Positions 38,892-48,545 are shown, counted from the stretch's first letter. The stretch: 64,000 nucleotides of DNA from an uncultured Coriobacteriaceae bacterium (GCA_947426865.1 CANEFS010000001.1:62001-126000), one strand, 5' to 3'. A program made the numbers and translations. Notes: generated by a model not told the origin, from the letters alone.

Positions 38892-40640
38892 AGTCTCAGA
38901 CAATACAAGATATTCGCTTTTCTCACCCCGCTCTTCGTTTTAGGCGAGGTGCTTCTTGAGGTGCTCATTCCTTTTGCCACAGCCGACCTCATCGACACCA
39001 TCAACACAGGCGCCAATCTGAATCTTATCCTTCGCACGGGAGCCGCCCTTCTCATCATGGCGGTTGCCTCTCTTGCCTGCGGAGCGGCAGCGGGCGTTAC
39101 CTCTTCGACAGCCGCTGCTGGTTTTGGAAAGAACTTGCGTCACGACATGTTTTCGAACATTCAAACGTTTTCATTTGCCACGATGGATAACTTCTCGACA
39201 CCCACTTTGGTGACGCGCATGACAACTGATGCCACCAACGTACAGATGTCGTTCATGATGATTTTGCGCATCGGCATGCGAGCGCCCATGATGATTTCAA
39301 TCGCTCTCGTCACCTCCTTTATCATGGTGGGAAATCTTGCCTGGGTCTACGTTCTAGTTATGATTCCGCTTGCCTTTGGTCTCCTCTTCGTCGCTTTGCG
39401 CGCACTTCCCATCTTTCGCGTTGCCTTCAGAAAATACGACGTCCTCAATGAGTCGGTTGAGGAAAACATCAAAGGCATCCGCGTGGTGAAAAGTTACGTG
39501 CGCGAAAAGTTTGAAACTGCCAAGTTCGAAAAAGCATCGCGTGCGCTCAATCTTGACTTCACCAAAGCCGAGAAACTCTTGGCCTTAAACGGGCCCATGC
39601 TGAACGTCAGCGTTTCGATTTTCTCGGTGTCGATAATCTATTTTGTCTCGCAAAACATCATTCAAAACTTTGGCGCGCAAATCAATGTCGGCCAATTCTC
39701 AACAATGTTTACGTACGGTTACATGATTTTGATGAACCTCATGATGTTCTCGATGATCTTTACGCTCATCGCCATGTCTATAGAATCTTGCTATCGTATC
39801 CAAGAAGTTCTTGCGGCAAAAACGACCATTCACAATCCCGAAAACCCCGTCAAGCACGTGAAGGATGGGGCGATTGATTTCAACCACGTCAATTTCTCGT
39901 ACGCCAAAGATGCCGAGCAAGTCATCTTGAAAGATATCAATCTTCACATTAAGCCGGGGGAGACCATTGGCATTATTGGCGGAACGGGTTCAGCCAAGTC
40001 GACGCTCGTGCAACTTATTCCTCGCCTCTACGATGTGAACGGTGGGTCGGTCTGCGTAGGCGGCATTGACGTGCGCGACTACGATGTCGATGATTTGCGA
40101 GATGCGGTCTCGATGGTGTTACAGAAAAACGTTCTCTTCTCGGGCACGATTGCGGAGAATTTGCGTTGGGGAAATGAGCACGCAACAGATGACCAGATTA
40201 TAGAAGCGGCTCGTCTCGCGCAGGCCGATGAATTTATCGAAAAATTTCCAGAGGGCTACAACACGTGGATTGAGCAAGGTGGCGCTAACGTTTCCGGAGG
40301 ACAAAAGCAGCGCCTCTGCATTGCGCGTGCCCTTCTCAAAAAACCGAAGATTCTTATTTTGGACGATTCCACGAGTGCGGTCGATACGAAAACCGACGCC
40401 CTTATTCGCGCGGGCTTTAAGCGCTACCTTCCCGAGACGACCAAAATCATCATTGCTCAGCGCACCGGCTCTGTCGAAGATGCCGACCGCATCCTCGTGA
40501 TGCGTAACGGCGAGATTGTCGACATGGGTACGCACGAAGAGCTTCTCGAAATCTCCGAAATCTATCGCGAGGTCTACACCTCTCAGAACAAGCAATCGCA
40601 CGATGAGCGTTTCGCGAAGGGAGGTCAGAGCAATGCCTGA
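38871..40640 (+). CDS. ABC exporter subunit with degenerate nucleotide site
   Basis: This 589-residue half-transporter has six membrane helices (residues 1-310) and an ATPase domain. Walker A is GGTGSAKST (370-378), where the usual GSGKS has alanine. The signature is VSGGQKQR, and Walker B ends in D498-D499, where the catalytic glutamate is aspartate. This is the pattern of the non-catalytic half of heterodimeric exporters (LmrC or TM287 type), usually multidrug or peptide/lipid exporters. The partner overlaps it by eight bases. The substrate is unknown. Confidence 0.93.
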   Translation: MIKELLKSLRQYKIFAFLTPLFVLGEVLLEVLIPFATADLIDTINTGANLNLILRTGAALLIMAVASLACGAAAGVTSSTAAAGFGKNLRHDMFSNIQTFSFATMDNFSTPTLVTRMTTDATNVQMSFMMILRIGMRAPMMISIALVTSFIMVGNLAWVYVLVMIPLAFGLLFVALRALPIFRVAFRKYDVLNESVEENIKGIRVVKSYVREKFETAKFEKASRALNLDFTKAEKLLALNGPMLNVSVSIFSVSIIYFVSQNIIQNFGAQINVGQFSTMFTYGYMILMNLMMFSMIFTLIAMSIESCYRIQEVLAAKTTIHNPENPVKHVKDGAIDFNHVNFSYAKDAEQVILKDINLHIKPGETIGIIGGTGSAKSTLVQLIPRLYDVNGGSVCVGGIDVRDYDVDDLRDAVSMVLQKNVLFSGTIAENLRWGNEHATDDQIIEAARLAQADEFIEKFPEGYNTWIEQGGANVSGGQKQRLCIARALLKKPKILILDDSTSAVDTKTDALIRAGFKRYLPETTKIIIAQRTGSVEDADRILVMRNGEIVDMGTHEELLEISEIYREVYTSQNKQSHDERFAKGGQSNA

Positions 40641-42660
40641 GCCCACATGCAACTCCAACGACGCAATGCAAACGAACACCTCGCAAACGAATCCCATGCA
40701 AGCGAACGTTACGCAAAGTGACGCAATACAAAACAATGCAATGCAGAGCGCCGCTTCGCAGGAGGAGGTAAAAAAGAAGGTTGCGATTAACCCGCGCATT
40801 CTCTTTCGCCTCCTGAAAGATATCTTCCATTTCTATCCTGGTTGGACCGCCATCATCATTCTCTGCCTGATAATTTGTGCCATCCAAAACGCGCTTCCCG
40901 CTATCTTCATGCAGCAGGCCTTAAGCGTTATCGAGAAAACCTGGCAGCAAGGAAATTGGGCGGAAGCCGCAGGCCCTATTACAAGAATTACGTTTCTGTT
41001 CATTCTGGTTTCGGTGATAGGACTTATTGCCAACTTCACCTGGAACCGTATGATGGCCGTCCTTACGCAGGGCACCCTAAACAAGCTTCGAAATCGTATG
41101 TTTTCTCGGATGGAAATGTTGCCCGTAAAGTATTTCGATACAAACTATCACGGCGCCATCATGAGCTATTACACAAACGATGTCGACGCCATGTTCAACA
41201 TGATTTTGACGTCTCTTCCCCAAGTTACGCAGACACTTCTTATTCTTTTGCTTGTCTTCTGCATCATGCTGTATTTCAGTGTGTGGATGACGCTTTTGGT
41301 GATTGTGGGCGTGGGCGTGATGGTTTTCTCGTCAAAAAATCTTGCGGGGCGCTCAGCGAAAAACTTTATTCTGCAGCAAAAATCGATTGCGACGGTGGAG
41401 GGATACGTCGAAGAGATCATGAATGGTGAGCGCGTCGTTCAGGTCTTCAACCATCAAGCGCAAGTTCAAGACGCCTTCGATGACCTTAACGAAAAACTCT
41501 TCAAGGCATCTCGGCGTGCCAACACGTTTGCCAACATTTTGGCGCCCGTTTTAATCAACCTTGGAAATGCCACCTACGCTTTGGTGGCCATCGCAGGCGG
41601 CCTGGTGCTTTTGTTTAACGTTCCCAATTTGGCTCTTTCTGGCATGGCCTTTTCCATCTCTGTTATCGTGCCGTTTTTGACGATTACGAAGCAATTCTCG
41701 GCACAGATTGGACAAGTTTCCCAACAGGTGAACCCTATCGTCATGGGCCTTGCGGGTGCCGAGAGAATCTACAGCATCATCGATGAGCAGTCCGAGATCG
41801 ACGATGGTTACGTTACGCTCGTAAACGCTGAAATTGTTGACGGAAAGTTGGAGGAGGCGAAAGGCCGCACCGGCATTTGGGCGTGGAAGCATCCACACCA
41901 CAACGGCGAGACAACCTACACGCTTCTTTCGGGAGACGTTCGCTTTAAAGATGTCGACTTTGGCTACACGCCACAAAACACGGTCTTGCACGACGTTTCG
42001 CTTGAGGCGCGCCCCGGTCAAAAAGTTGCCTTCGTAGGGGCGACAGGCGCTGGAAAAACGACGATTACGAACCTCATCAACCGCTTCTATCCCATTGCCG
42101 ACGGAAAGATTCGCTACGACGGCATCAACATCAACAAGATTAAAAAGGCTGATCTTCGCCACTCTCTTGGCATCGTTTTGCAAGACGTGAATCTTTTTAC
42201 CGGAACGGTGATGGACAACATTCGCTACGGGCGTCTCTCGGCAAGCGATGAGGATTGTATTGAGGCAGCAAAACTTGCAGGTGCCCACGAGTTCATTCTG
42301 CACCTGCCCAAAGGATACGACACGCCACTTTCTGACAACGGCGCGCAGCTTTCGCAAGGCCAGCGCCAGCTCGTCTCTATTGCACGGGCCGCGGTGGCAG
42401 ATCCTCCCGTTATGATTTTGGACGAGGCGACAAGCTCGATTGACACGCGCACCGAGGCAATTGTTCAGCGGGGGATGGATGCCCTTATGCAAGGGCGCAC
42501 CACCTTCGTTATCGCACACCGTCTCTCTACCGTAAGAAACGCGGATGTTATCATTGTTTTGGACCACGGTCGCATTATCGAGAGGGGCTCGCACGAGGAG
42601 CTTATCGCTAAGCGCGGAACGTACTATCAGCTCTACACGGGCGCCTTCGAGCTTGAGTAG
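40633..42660 (+). CDS. ABC exporter subunit with canonical nucleotide site
   Basis: At 675 residues, this starts at ATG 40633 with GGGAGGT upstream, inside the end of the partner gene. A polar N-terminal extension of about 60 residues rich in Asn, Gln, Thr and Met (SQTNPMQANVTQSD) precedes six membrane helices. The ATPase domain has Walker A GATGAGKTT, signature LSQGQRQL and a normal catalytic E598 in ILDEATSS. It is the catalytic half of a heterodimeric exporter with the preceding gene. The repetitive N-terminus looks like a recent expansion. Confidence 0.93.
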   Translation: MPEPTCNSNDAMQTNTSQTNPMQANVTQSDAIQNNAMQSAASQEEVKKKVAINPRILFRLLKDIFHFYPGWTAIIILCLIICAIQNALPAIFMQQALSVIEKTWQQGNWAEAAGPITRITFLFILVSVIGLIANFTWNRMMAVLTQGTLNKLRNRMFSRMEMLPVKYFDTNYHGAIMSYYTNDVDAMFNMILTSLPQVTQTLLILLLVFCIMLYFSVWMTLLVIVGVGVMVFSSKNLAGRSAKNFILQQKSIATVEGYVEEIMNGERVVQVFNHQAQVQDAFDDLNEKLFKASRRANTFANILAPVLINLGNATYALVAIAGGLVLLFNVPNLALSGMAFSISVIVPFLTITKQFSAQIGQVSQQVNPIVMGLAGAERIYSIIDEQSEIDDGYVTLVNAEIVDGKLEEAKGRTGIWAWKHPHHNGETTYTLLSGDVRFKDVDFGYTPQNTVLHDVSLEARPGQKVAFVGATGAGKTTITNLINRFYPIADGKIRYDGININKIKKADLRHSLGIVLQDVNLFTGTVMDNIRYGRLSASDEDCIEAAKLAGAHEFILHLPKGYDTPLSDNGAQLSQGQRQLVSIARAAVADPPVMILDEATSSIDTRTEAIVQRGMDALMQGRTTFVIAHRLSTVRNADVIIVLDHGRIIERGSHEELIAKRGTYYQLYTGAFELE

Positions 42661-42709
42661 GCATCCTGTGGCCGTGCCTTTTGCCATTGAACAAAAGTAA
42701 AGCAAAAGC

Positions 42710-43624
42710 ATGAATATCGAAGAAGCCCTCCATCCTTTTCTCGATTTTGTTCAGGTCGAACGCGGAAGTTCCAAGAACACCATCGACGCATATCGTCGCG
42801 ATCTCAAGCGCTACATCGCCTGGCTCAAAAAGAAGAATCTTTCCGACCCCAAAAGGATTTCTCGGCAAGATATCGAAACCTACCTTGAGAGCCTTGCAGA
42901 AGATGGTCTCTCGGCTCGCTCAATAAGGCGCAACCTTTCTGCGGTACGTGGCTTTCATCGTTTTATGGTGGCCGAGAAAATCTGCAAAAACCATCCCTCC
43001 GTCTACATCGAGCCCCCTAAGATGCCCTCTCATCTCCCTTCCGTTTTGAGCGTGTCGCAGGTGGGAAACATTCTTGATCAGACTTGGCCCCAGACGGCGG
43101 TGGGGTTGCGCGACCGTGCCATTTTGGAACTTCTTTATGGCTGCGGTTTGCGCGTGAGCGAGCTTGTGGGACTGAATATTTTGCGCGTCGACTTCGACAA
43201 CGAGTTGCTGCGTGTTCTGGGGAAGGGGAGCAAGGAGCGCTTGGTGCCCCTTTTGGGAACGGCCAAAAAAAGCTTATTGGAATACCTTGAGACGGGCAGG
43301 CCTTCTCTTGTGAGCAGCTCGGGCGTACGCGCCAAAGAGGCCTTGAGCGAAGGGGCTGTTTTCTTGAATCAAAGGGGGGGACGCCTCACGCGCCAAGCTA
43401 TTTTTACAATTGTTGAGCGCGCGGGGCGAATAGGCGGCGTTGAGGGATTGCATCCTCATACGCTTCGCCACAGCTTTGCAACGCACCTTCTTGAAGGGAG
43501 AGCAGACCTGCGTGTGGTTCAAGAAATCCTGGGGCATGCCGATATTCAAACGACCCAAATCTATACGCACTTAGAACAGAGCCACATCAAAGGCGTTTAC
43601 TTTTCAGCGCATCCGCGCGCTTAG
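42710..43624 (+). CDS. xerD: Site-specific tyrosine recombinase XerD/XerC
   Basis: The 304-residue protein resolves chromosome dimers at dif during cell division. The catalytic set is R148 (CGLRVSE), a lysine near 170 (GKGSKE), H250 and R253 (HTLRHS), H276 (LGHAD) and nucleophile Y285 (IYTH). The N-terminal SAM-like domain begins FLDFVQVERGSSKNTIDAYR. XerD is the more likely label because of the position near other housekeeping genes, but C or D cannot be told for certain. No dif site was recognised nearby. The start has no clear ribosome site. Confidence 0.92.
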   Translation: MNIEEALHPFLDFVQVERGSSKNTIDAYRRDLKRYIAWLKKKNLSDPKRISRQDIETYLESLAEDGLSARSIRRNLSAVRGFHRFMVAEKICKNHPSVYIEPPKMPSHLPSVLSVSQVGNILDQTWPQTAVGLRDRAILELLYGCGLRVSELVGLNILRVDFDNELLRVLGKGSKERLVPLLGTAKKSLLEYLETGRPSLVSSSGVRAKEALSEGAVFLNQRGGRLTRQAIFTIVERAGRIGGVEGLHPHTLRHSFATHLLEGRADLRVVQEILGHADIQTTQIYTHLEQSHIKGVYFSAHPRA

Positions 43625-43918
43625 GGTTGCATCTTCGCATGCTCCCCAATTGTGGAGAAAAAATGAAGATTCGTTTTTTTAACTCTTTTCTTTAAAGGAA
43701 AACACCCTTTTACGTTCATTTTAGAGAAAAATATAAACTAATTTCACGTTCAGTCCTTTTTCTACCTGCACGTCCTTTTACGACCGAACAAAGTTTCGAT
43801 TGCCCTTTTTACAAGGCATTTCCTCCGCTAAAAAAAAGAAAAGAACGCACACACCACAATATATGGGGTTCTCTTGCATCCATACCACAAGAAGAGCCAG
43901 GGGATTAGGTGTCGATAG

Positions 43919-43943
43919 GTGGGGAGAAGTGTTGCTGTATGGG
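43919..43943 (+). promoter_or_regulatory. Candidate MraZ binding repeats
   Basis: GTGGG (43919-43923), GTGTT (43929-43933) and ATGGG (43939-43943) are spaced by exactly five bases. MraZ is known to bind direct repeats of about this sequence (TGGGN separated by N5) at its own promoter. The three repeats overlap the -35 region of the proposed dcw promoter, where binding would repress. Confidence 0.55.
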
Positions 43944-43960
43944 ACATACACCCATAGAAT
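43932..43960 (+). promoter_or_regulatory. Candidate promoter of the dcw cluster
   Basis: TTGCTG (43932-43937) and TAGAAT (43955-43960) are 17 bp apart; the -10 matches 5 of 6 consensus bases. It overlaps the MraZ repeats and lies about 80 bases before mraZ. Confidence 0.5.
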
Positions 43961-44045
43961 GCACTTACCAAAGCTGATGCATGCGCTTCTGCAGCGCTTG
44001 CTCTTCTCGGCATAAATGAGAAGAAGGCGAGGCAGGGGCGGCAAA

Positions 44046-44516
44046 GTGCGTTACAAGACCTACGCGAAAGAAAGAGATGCGGTGTATTTAACGGGCAGCA
44101 AAAAACATACGCTCGATGCAAAAGTGCGTTTGACGTTGCCTGCTGATTTTCGCCGTGAATTCGATCGCGAGGTTTGTCTCGTTCCTGCGCAATCAGCTTT
44201 GTATGGGTTCACTCCCGAGGGTCATAAAGCCTGGGTGGAAAACAGTTTTCCTGAGGGTTTTAATCCCAGGAGAGCTTCGGACGACAAGTTGCGTCGTTTT
44301 CTGAACGGACAGACGGTTCGTTTGGACATCGACTCGGCCGGCCGTATCGCTCTTGGCAAGATTCCCGAGAAGATCCGCGAACAGTTTGGTTTGGACCAAG
44401 ACGTCATGGTGGTTGGAAACGACGACCACTTTGAGATTTGGAATCCAGACCGATGGGAAGAAAGCCAAGCCTCCTTCGAGGAAGACTTCAGTTCCATCAT
44501 GTTTACGGAGGACTAG
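44046..44516 (+). CDS. mraZ: Transcriptional regulator MraZ
   Basis: The protein is a ring-forming regulator that binds the promoter of the division and wall cluster. It has the two SpoVT/AbrB-like motifs: KHTLDAKVRLTLPADFRREF and RLDIDSAGRIALGKIPEKI. I chose the GTG at 44046 because AGGGG lies seven bases upstream (156 residues); an ATG at 44016 without a ribosome site would add ten residues. The C-terminus (FEEDFSSIMFTED) is acidic. It is the first gene of the dcw cluster, as is usual. Confidence 0.94.
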   Translation: MRYKTYAKERDAVYLTGSKKHTLDAKVRLTLPADFRREFDREVCLVPAQSALYGFTPEGHKAWVENSFPEGFNPRRASDDKLRRFLNGQTVRLDIDSAGRIALGKIPEKIREQFGLDQDVMVVGNDDHFEIWNPDRWEESQASFEEDFSSIMFTED

Positions 44517-44550
44517 GCGCGAGCCTTAAGTCCCAGGAGGGGAGAACCCC

Positions 44551-45561
44551 TTGACAGTCGAATATCACCACGTAGCAGTTCTAAAAGAAGAAGTGCTTGC
44601 GGCCTTGGAAGTTGCGCCTTCCGACTGTGTTGTAGACGCAACGCTCGGGGGAGGAAACCACGGTCTTTCTCTCGCGCAAAAGCTGGGAAAAGGCGGCCAC
44701 TTTATCGGCATCGACCAGGATGAAGCGGCGCTTGTGGCAGCTAAGAGACGCTTTCAAGAGGCCGGTCTTCTCGGAAAAAAAGATGCCGAGAAAAACGCAA
44801 CGGACCTGAGCAAACAGACTTCCGAAGATCTGGAACCGAGAATAACTTTTGTCCACGGAAACTTCGCTGAGCTTGATCGCATTCTTTTAGAACAAAACAT
44901 TCCTGGTATCAACAAGATTCTTTTTGATCTAGGAGTTTCATCTTTCCAATTCGATGAGGGCTCGCGCGGTTTTTCCTATCGCGAAGACGCCCCGCTTGAT
45001 ATGCGGATGGATCCGGGGAAACACACCATAAACGCAGCTGAGGTTATCAACACTTACAACACAGCAGACCTCGCCCGGATTCTCACGATGTACGGAGATG
45101 AAAGGTACGCTTCCCGCATTGCTCGAAAAATTGTCGAGAAGCGCGCAATCGCTCCCATCAATTCCACTTTCGAGCTTGCAGAGATTGTCAAAAATGCTTA
45201 TCCAGCGCCTGCGCGCGCGAAAAAGCATCCGGCAAAAAAAACGTTTCAAGCTCTTCGCATCGAAGTGAACCAGGAGCTTAAGGCCCTGGAAATCGGTTTA
45301 GATGCAGGCGTTCGTTGGCTTTTGCCAGGCGGTCGCGTTGCAGTGATTAGTTATCACTCGAAAGAAGACCGCATCGTGAAGCAAACGTTTAAGGAGCTGG
45401 GCCAGGGTTGCACCTGCCCGCCCGACTTGCCTATTTGTACCTGCAATAACGTGGAGATAGTAGACGTCAAAACGAAGCACACCATCGTGCCAAGCGCCCA
45501 AGAGGTTGCAGTCAATCCTCGGGCGAGAAGCGCGAAATTGCGCGTCGCTGAAAAGCTTTAA
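44551..45561 (+). CDS. rsmH: 16S rRNA (cytosine-1402 N4)-methyltransferase
   Basis: The 336-residue SAM-dependent enzyme (formerly MraW) methylates C1402 in the decoding centre of 16S rRNA. The start is TTG, with AGGAGGGGAG upstream. Motifs are HVAVLKEEVLAAL, the SAM site DATLGGGNHGLSLA, FDLGVSSFQFDEGSRGFSYR and RVAVISYHSKEDRIVKQTF. The length is slightly above the usual 310 because of a polar insert near residues 75-95. It follows mraZ by 34 bases. Confidence 0.97.
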   Translation: MTVEYHHVAVLKEEVLAALEVAPSDCVVDATLGGGNHGLSLAQKLGKGGHFIGIDQDEAALVAAKRRFQEAGLLGKKDAEKNATDLSKQTSEDLEPRITFVHGNFAELDRILLEQNIPGINKILFDLGVSSFQFDEGSRGFSYREDAPLDMRMDPGKHTINAAEVINTYNTADLARILTMYGDERYASRIARKIVEKRAIAPINSTFELAEIVKNAYPAPARAKKHPAKKTFQALRIEVNQELKALEIGLDAGVRWLLPGGRVAVISYHSKEDRIVKQTFKELGQGCTCPPDLPICTCNNVEIVDVKTKHTIVPSAQEVAVNPRARSAKLRVAEKL

Positions 45562-45620
45562 GAAGCTTTATCTGGTCTCTTTTGAGGCTTAAAGATAAAG
45601 GCGCGGGTTTTAAACGAACC

Positions 45621-45682
45621 AGCACGCACCACCTATGCACCAAAAACGCAGCATAACGCACTACCAACGCACCACGCACATT
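45621..45682 (+). repeat. ACGCAC-rich imperfect repeats before ftsL
   Basis: The spacer repeats the hexamer family ACGCAC/ATGCAC/ACGCAG about every 8-12 bases (seven or so copies). An 8-bp inverted repeat CTTTATCT/AGATAAAG lies just upstream (about 45567-45600). Confidence 0.5.
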
Positions 45683-45711
45683 TTGTGCAACACAACTTAG
45701 GAGACGAGATA

Positions 45712-46146
45712 ATGGCAGCTTCTCAGGCACAAAGATGGGATTGGGATGGTTACTCGACCGCAGTCCCTCGCTATCACGAGCCTGTGTCTTCGCCTGTTGG
45801 CGAGGGCTATCAGGTTCTGAGAGGTGCTTCTCGAGATTCCCGTGCAAAGGAAGGTGTAAGCGCATCGATTGCAAACGCTTTTCGCCTTGCTCTCCTTGTG
45901 GGTGCTTGCATCTTAGTATTAGGGCTTGCCCGAGTTGGTATGTGTGCGGCGACCGTCAGCATGCTGGAGACGAACAACTCCTTAAAGCAGGAGGTTTCTT
46001 CGGCGCAGGATACGAACCGTGAATTGAAAATTGAAGTCAACGCCCTTTCGGACAACACACGTGTCACCAAACTCGCAACCCAGAAATATAATATGGTTTA
46101 CGCTGGCGCGGGAGAGACGCTTCACGTGGAACTTCCACAGAAGTAA
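45712..46146 (+). CDS. ftsL: FtsL/DivIC-like septum protein
   Basis: This 144-residue single-pass protein sits at the FtsL position between rsmH and ftsI. Residues 1-60 are cytoplasmic, the membrane segment is about 62-84 (ALLVGACILVLGLARVGM), and a short coiled coil follows (LETNNSLKQEVSSAQDTNRELKIEVNAL in part). FtsL forms a complex with FtsB/DivIC and FtsQ that activates FtsW-FtsI at the septum. Assignment rests on topology and position because these proteins have little sequence conservation. The start ATG has TAGGAG upstream. Confidence 0.82.
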   Translation: MAASQAQRWDWDGYSTAVPRYHEPVSSPVGEGYQVLRGASRDSRAKEGVSASIANAFRLALLVGACILVLGLARVGMCAATVSMLETNNSLKQEVSSAQDTNRELKIEVNALSDNTRVTKLATQKYNMVYAGAGETLHVELPQK

Positions 46147-46157
46147 AATGTTTAGTT

Positions 46158-48500
46158 GTGGGGCGAGAAAAAGACAACAACAAAACGGGACGCGAATTCC
46201 TAGGTAGAAGTAATGCGAGCGGGTCTCGCACGTCAAGCCGACAGGGAAGGTCTCCAGCTTCCTCTAAAGGGAACGCCGGCCGCGTACTTCGCATGTCCCG
46301 AGAAGAGATGGACAAAGCGTTCGCTCGTTCCTCTTCGCCTTCTTCAGTCTCCTCTTCGCACTCATCGGTGGGCGTCCGTAATGGAAAATCCGCAGGTAGA
46401 AGCTCTTCAAGCCGAGAAAATCCTCGCTCAAAGGGACGCGGTTCAAACAACGCCAGCAGGAATGCCGGTCGTACAAACGCTGACCGCACAGGCAGCCGCA
46501 ACTCCAAGGCTGGCACCTCAAGCACGGGCCGTTCAAGTTCTGGCTCATCCCTGACGTTTTCAATGTCCTCAAAGGGTCGCAACAGCTCTTCCGCTTCAAA
46601 AAAATTCACCCGTGCAAACTCTTCACAAAACTTTTCTGGGCGAGATACGTCGCCTACGACGGGGGCTGGCTCGCGCAACAATCGCTCAACGCATCCGGGC
46701 GGTCCGCACTCAACGAGCCAAAAAAATGAGCGCACAGCACGAACGAAGAAAGGGTTTCTCGGCGAGCTAAAAGCGGCAGCGAGTTTGGAGGGCACCTCGT
46801 TTGCGCGAGCAGCAGCGGGCGGGGGAGACGGCTCGGATTTTGCGGATAAAAGCTGGAAAATCCTCATGGTTCTTGCTGTCATCCTCTTTATTATGGTGGC
46901 TCGTCTTTCCTGGCTTCAAATTTTTGATGGCCCTACGCTTGCGCAGGCCGCAAAAGAAAACAGAACGAACACATTCGTTATTCAGGCGAAACGCGGAACG
47001 ATTTACGACAAAAACGGAAATGTCTTAGCGGCAAGTGTCGAATGCAAAACGTTTTACGCCAATCCCCGCGAAATTAAAGACGCTCAAAAAACCGCAGAAA
47101 TTCTTGCCGCCAACCTGGGAGGAAACGCCTCTGATTATTTGTCCTCTCTGACAAGGGACACCACGTTTGTCTATCTCAAAAAGAAAGTTGATGCGGATGT
47201 CGCTAAAAAAACGGTGGCGGATTTAAAAGACGCTGACATCAATGGCATCTATACGCTCTCGGATATGAAGCGCATCTATCCTTATGGCGCCGTAGCCGGA
47301 CAGGTCCTTGGCGTAGTGGGCGTTGACGGAGAAGGGTTGACCGGCCTTGAGCTTCAATACAACGATGTGCTGAGTGGAAAAAATGGCGAGAAGGTTATGG
47401 AAACGGGCCTTTATGGAACGCCCATTGCAGGAGGAGCCTACGAAGAGATTCCTGCAAAAAATGGCATGGACATCATGATTAGTCTCGACATCAACATTCA
47501 GCGCGTGGCCGAAGAGCAAATCTCAGAAGGAACAAAGAAGTACGGCGCAAAATCGGGCCAAGTCACCGTTATGGAACCGAAGACCGGAGAAATACTTGCG
47601 ATGTGCTCGACACCGCTTTTGGATTTAACGAACACAGCAAACGCAAATAGTGATGCGTTCACGCTTGCTAATGTAACCAAATCGTATGAGCCGGGATCGG
47701 TTATGAAAGTTCTCGTGGCAGGACTTGGTCTCTACAACCAATCATTCACTCCCGAAACCGTTTTTTCTGTACCCGCATCGATTAAGGTGGGAACCGATAC
47801 CGTTAAAGACGATGACAAGAGATCGGTACAACAAGACATGACCCCGGGAGAAATTTTAAGACGCTCCTCTAACGTGGGCGCGGTCATGATGGGAAAAGCT
47901 CTCGGCACGACGCCTCTGGTCGAAGGCTTCAACAAGTTTGGTATGGGTACGAAAACAGGCATCGATTATCCGGGTGAGACAGCAGGCATCATGACCGATC
48001 TCTCATCTATAACCTCTACGACAACAGGTGCCATGTCGTTTGGCCAAGCCATGTCTGTCCCCACGGTTCAAACCGTTCGCGCCTTTGGAGGCATTGCGAA
48101 CAACGGCGTTCTCGAGACGCCCCACTTTTTACTGTACGAAGGGGACAAAAAAGTGGACTGGCCGCAAGGCGAGCAAGTGATAAGTTCGGAGGCTTGCTCT
48201 CAAGTGATTGACATGATGCGAAACGTTGTCACATCCGGTACCGCAGTACCGGCACAAGTTCCAGGCTACGACATCGCCGCTAAAACAGGTACCGGTGAGC
48301 AGGCCTCAAGTTCGGGTGGCTATAAAAAGTACAACTTCTTCACGTCCCTGGTTGGTTTTGCGCCTGCTTCCGACCCTCAAATTCTTGTCTACGTTGGCTA
48401 CAACGGTGTTGGTAATGTTGCTTACTACAACGCAGCTCCCACCTTTAGTGTGGTCATGGGAGAGGCTCTTCTCGATTTGGGAATTGGGACGACACAGTAG
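46158..48500 (+). CDS. ftsI: Septal class B penicillin-binding protein with long disordered N-terminus
   Basis: This 780-residue transpeptidase of division septum synthesis pairs with FtsW. Motifs are S514-V-M-K517 (SxxK, nucleophile S514), S570-S-N572 and K709-T-G711, after the dimerisation region AKRGTIYDKNGNVLA. A single membrane segment lies near 234-254. The 230 residues before it are almost entirely Ser, Arg, Gly and Asn and must be a disordered cytoplasmic tail; typical FtsI tails are 20-60 residues. The start is GTG without a clear ribosome site; an ATG at 46293 inside the tail is an alternative. There is no PASTA domain at the C-terminus. Confidence 0.93.
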   Translation: MGREKDNNKTGREFLGRSNASGSRTSSRQGRSPASSKGNAGRVLRMSREEMDKAFARSSSPSSVSSSHSSVGVRNGKSAGRSSSSRENPRSKGRGSNNASRNAGRTNADRTGSRNSKAGTSSTGRSSSGSSLTFSMSSKGRNSSSASKKFTRANSSQNFSGRDTSPTTGAGSRNNRSTHPGGPHSTSQKNERTARTKKGFLGELKAAASLEGTSFARAAAGGGDGSDFADKSWKILMVLAVILFIMVARLSWLQIFDGPTLAQAAKENRTNTFVIQAKRGTIYDKNGNVLAASVECKTFYANPREIKDAQKTAEILAANLGGNASDYLSSLTRDTTFVYLKKKVDADVAKKTVADLKDADINGIYTLSDMKRIYPYGAVAGQVLGVVGVDGEGLTGLELQYNDVLSGKNGEKVMETGLYGTPIAGGAYEEIPAKNGMDIMISLDINIQRVAEEQISEGTKKYGAKSGQVTVMEPKTGEILAMCSTPLLDLTNTANANSDAFTLANVTKSYEPGSVMKVLVAGLGLYNQSFTPETVFSVPASIKVGTDTVKDDDKRSVQQDMTPGEILRRSSNVGAVMMGKALGTTPLVEGFNKFGMGTKTGIDYPGETAGIMTDLSSITSTTTGAMSFGQAMSVPTVQTVRAFGGIANNGVLETPHFLLYEGDKKVDWPQGEQVISSEACSQVIDMMRNVVTSGTAVPAQVPGYDIAAKTGTGEQASSSGGYKKYNFFTSLVGFAPASDPQILVYVGYNGVGNVAYYNAAPTFSVVMGEALLDLGIGTTQ

Positions 48501-48545
48501 AAAATCATTTCGTTTGAGACGAGTCATACGAGAAAAGCTAAAACC

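Larger units (their letters stand above)
43625..44045 (+). other. Intergenic region before the dcw cluster
   Basis: The first 250 bases are AT-rich with no gene and no convincing terminator for xerD. The last 130 bases hold the MraZ boxes and promoter described separately and a leader of about 80 bases. Confidence 0.5.

Noticed and set aside
43785-43798. CGAACAAAGTTTCG resembles an SOS box
   Set aside because: The GTTYG half is broken (TTTCG) and the site is about 150 bases before the likely dcw promoter with no damage-related gene downstream.
44551-44556. TTGACA at the rsmH start as a -35 hexamer
   Set aside because: It is the TTG start codon and following codons, with a ribosome site upstream and no -10 at the right distance.
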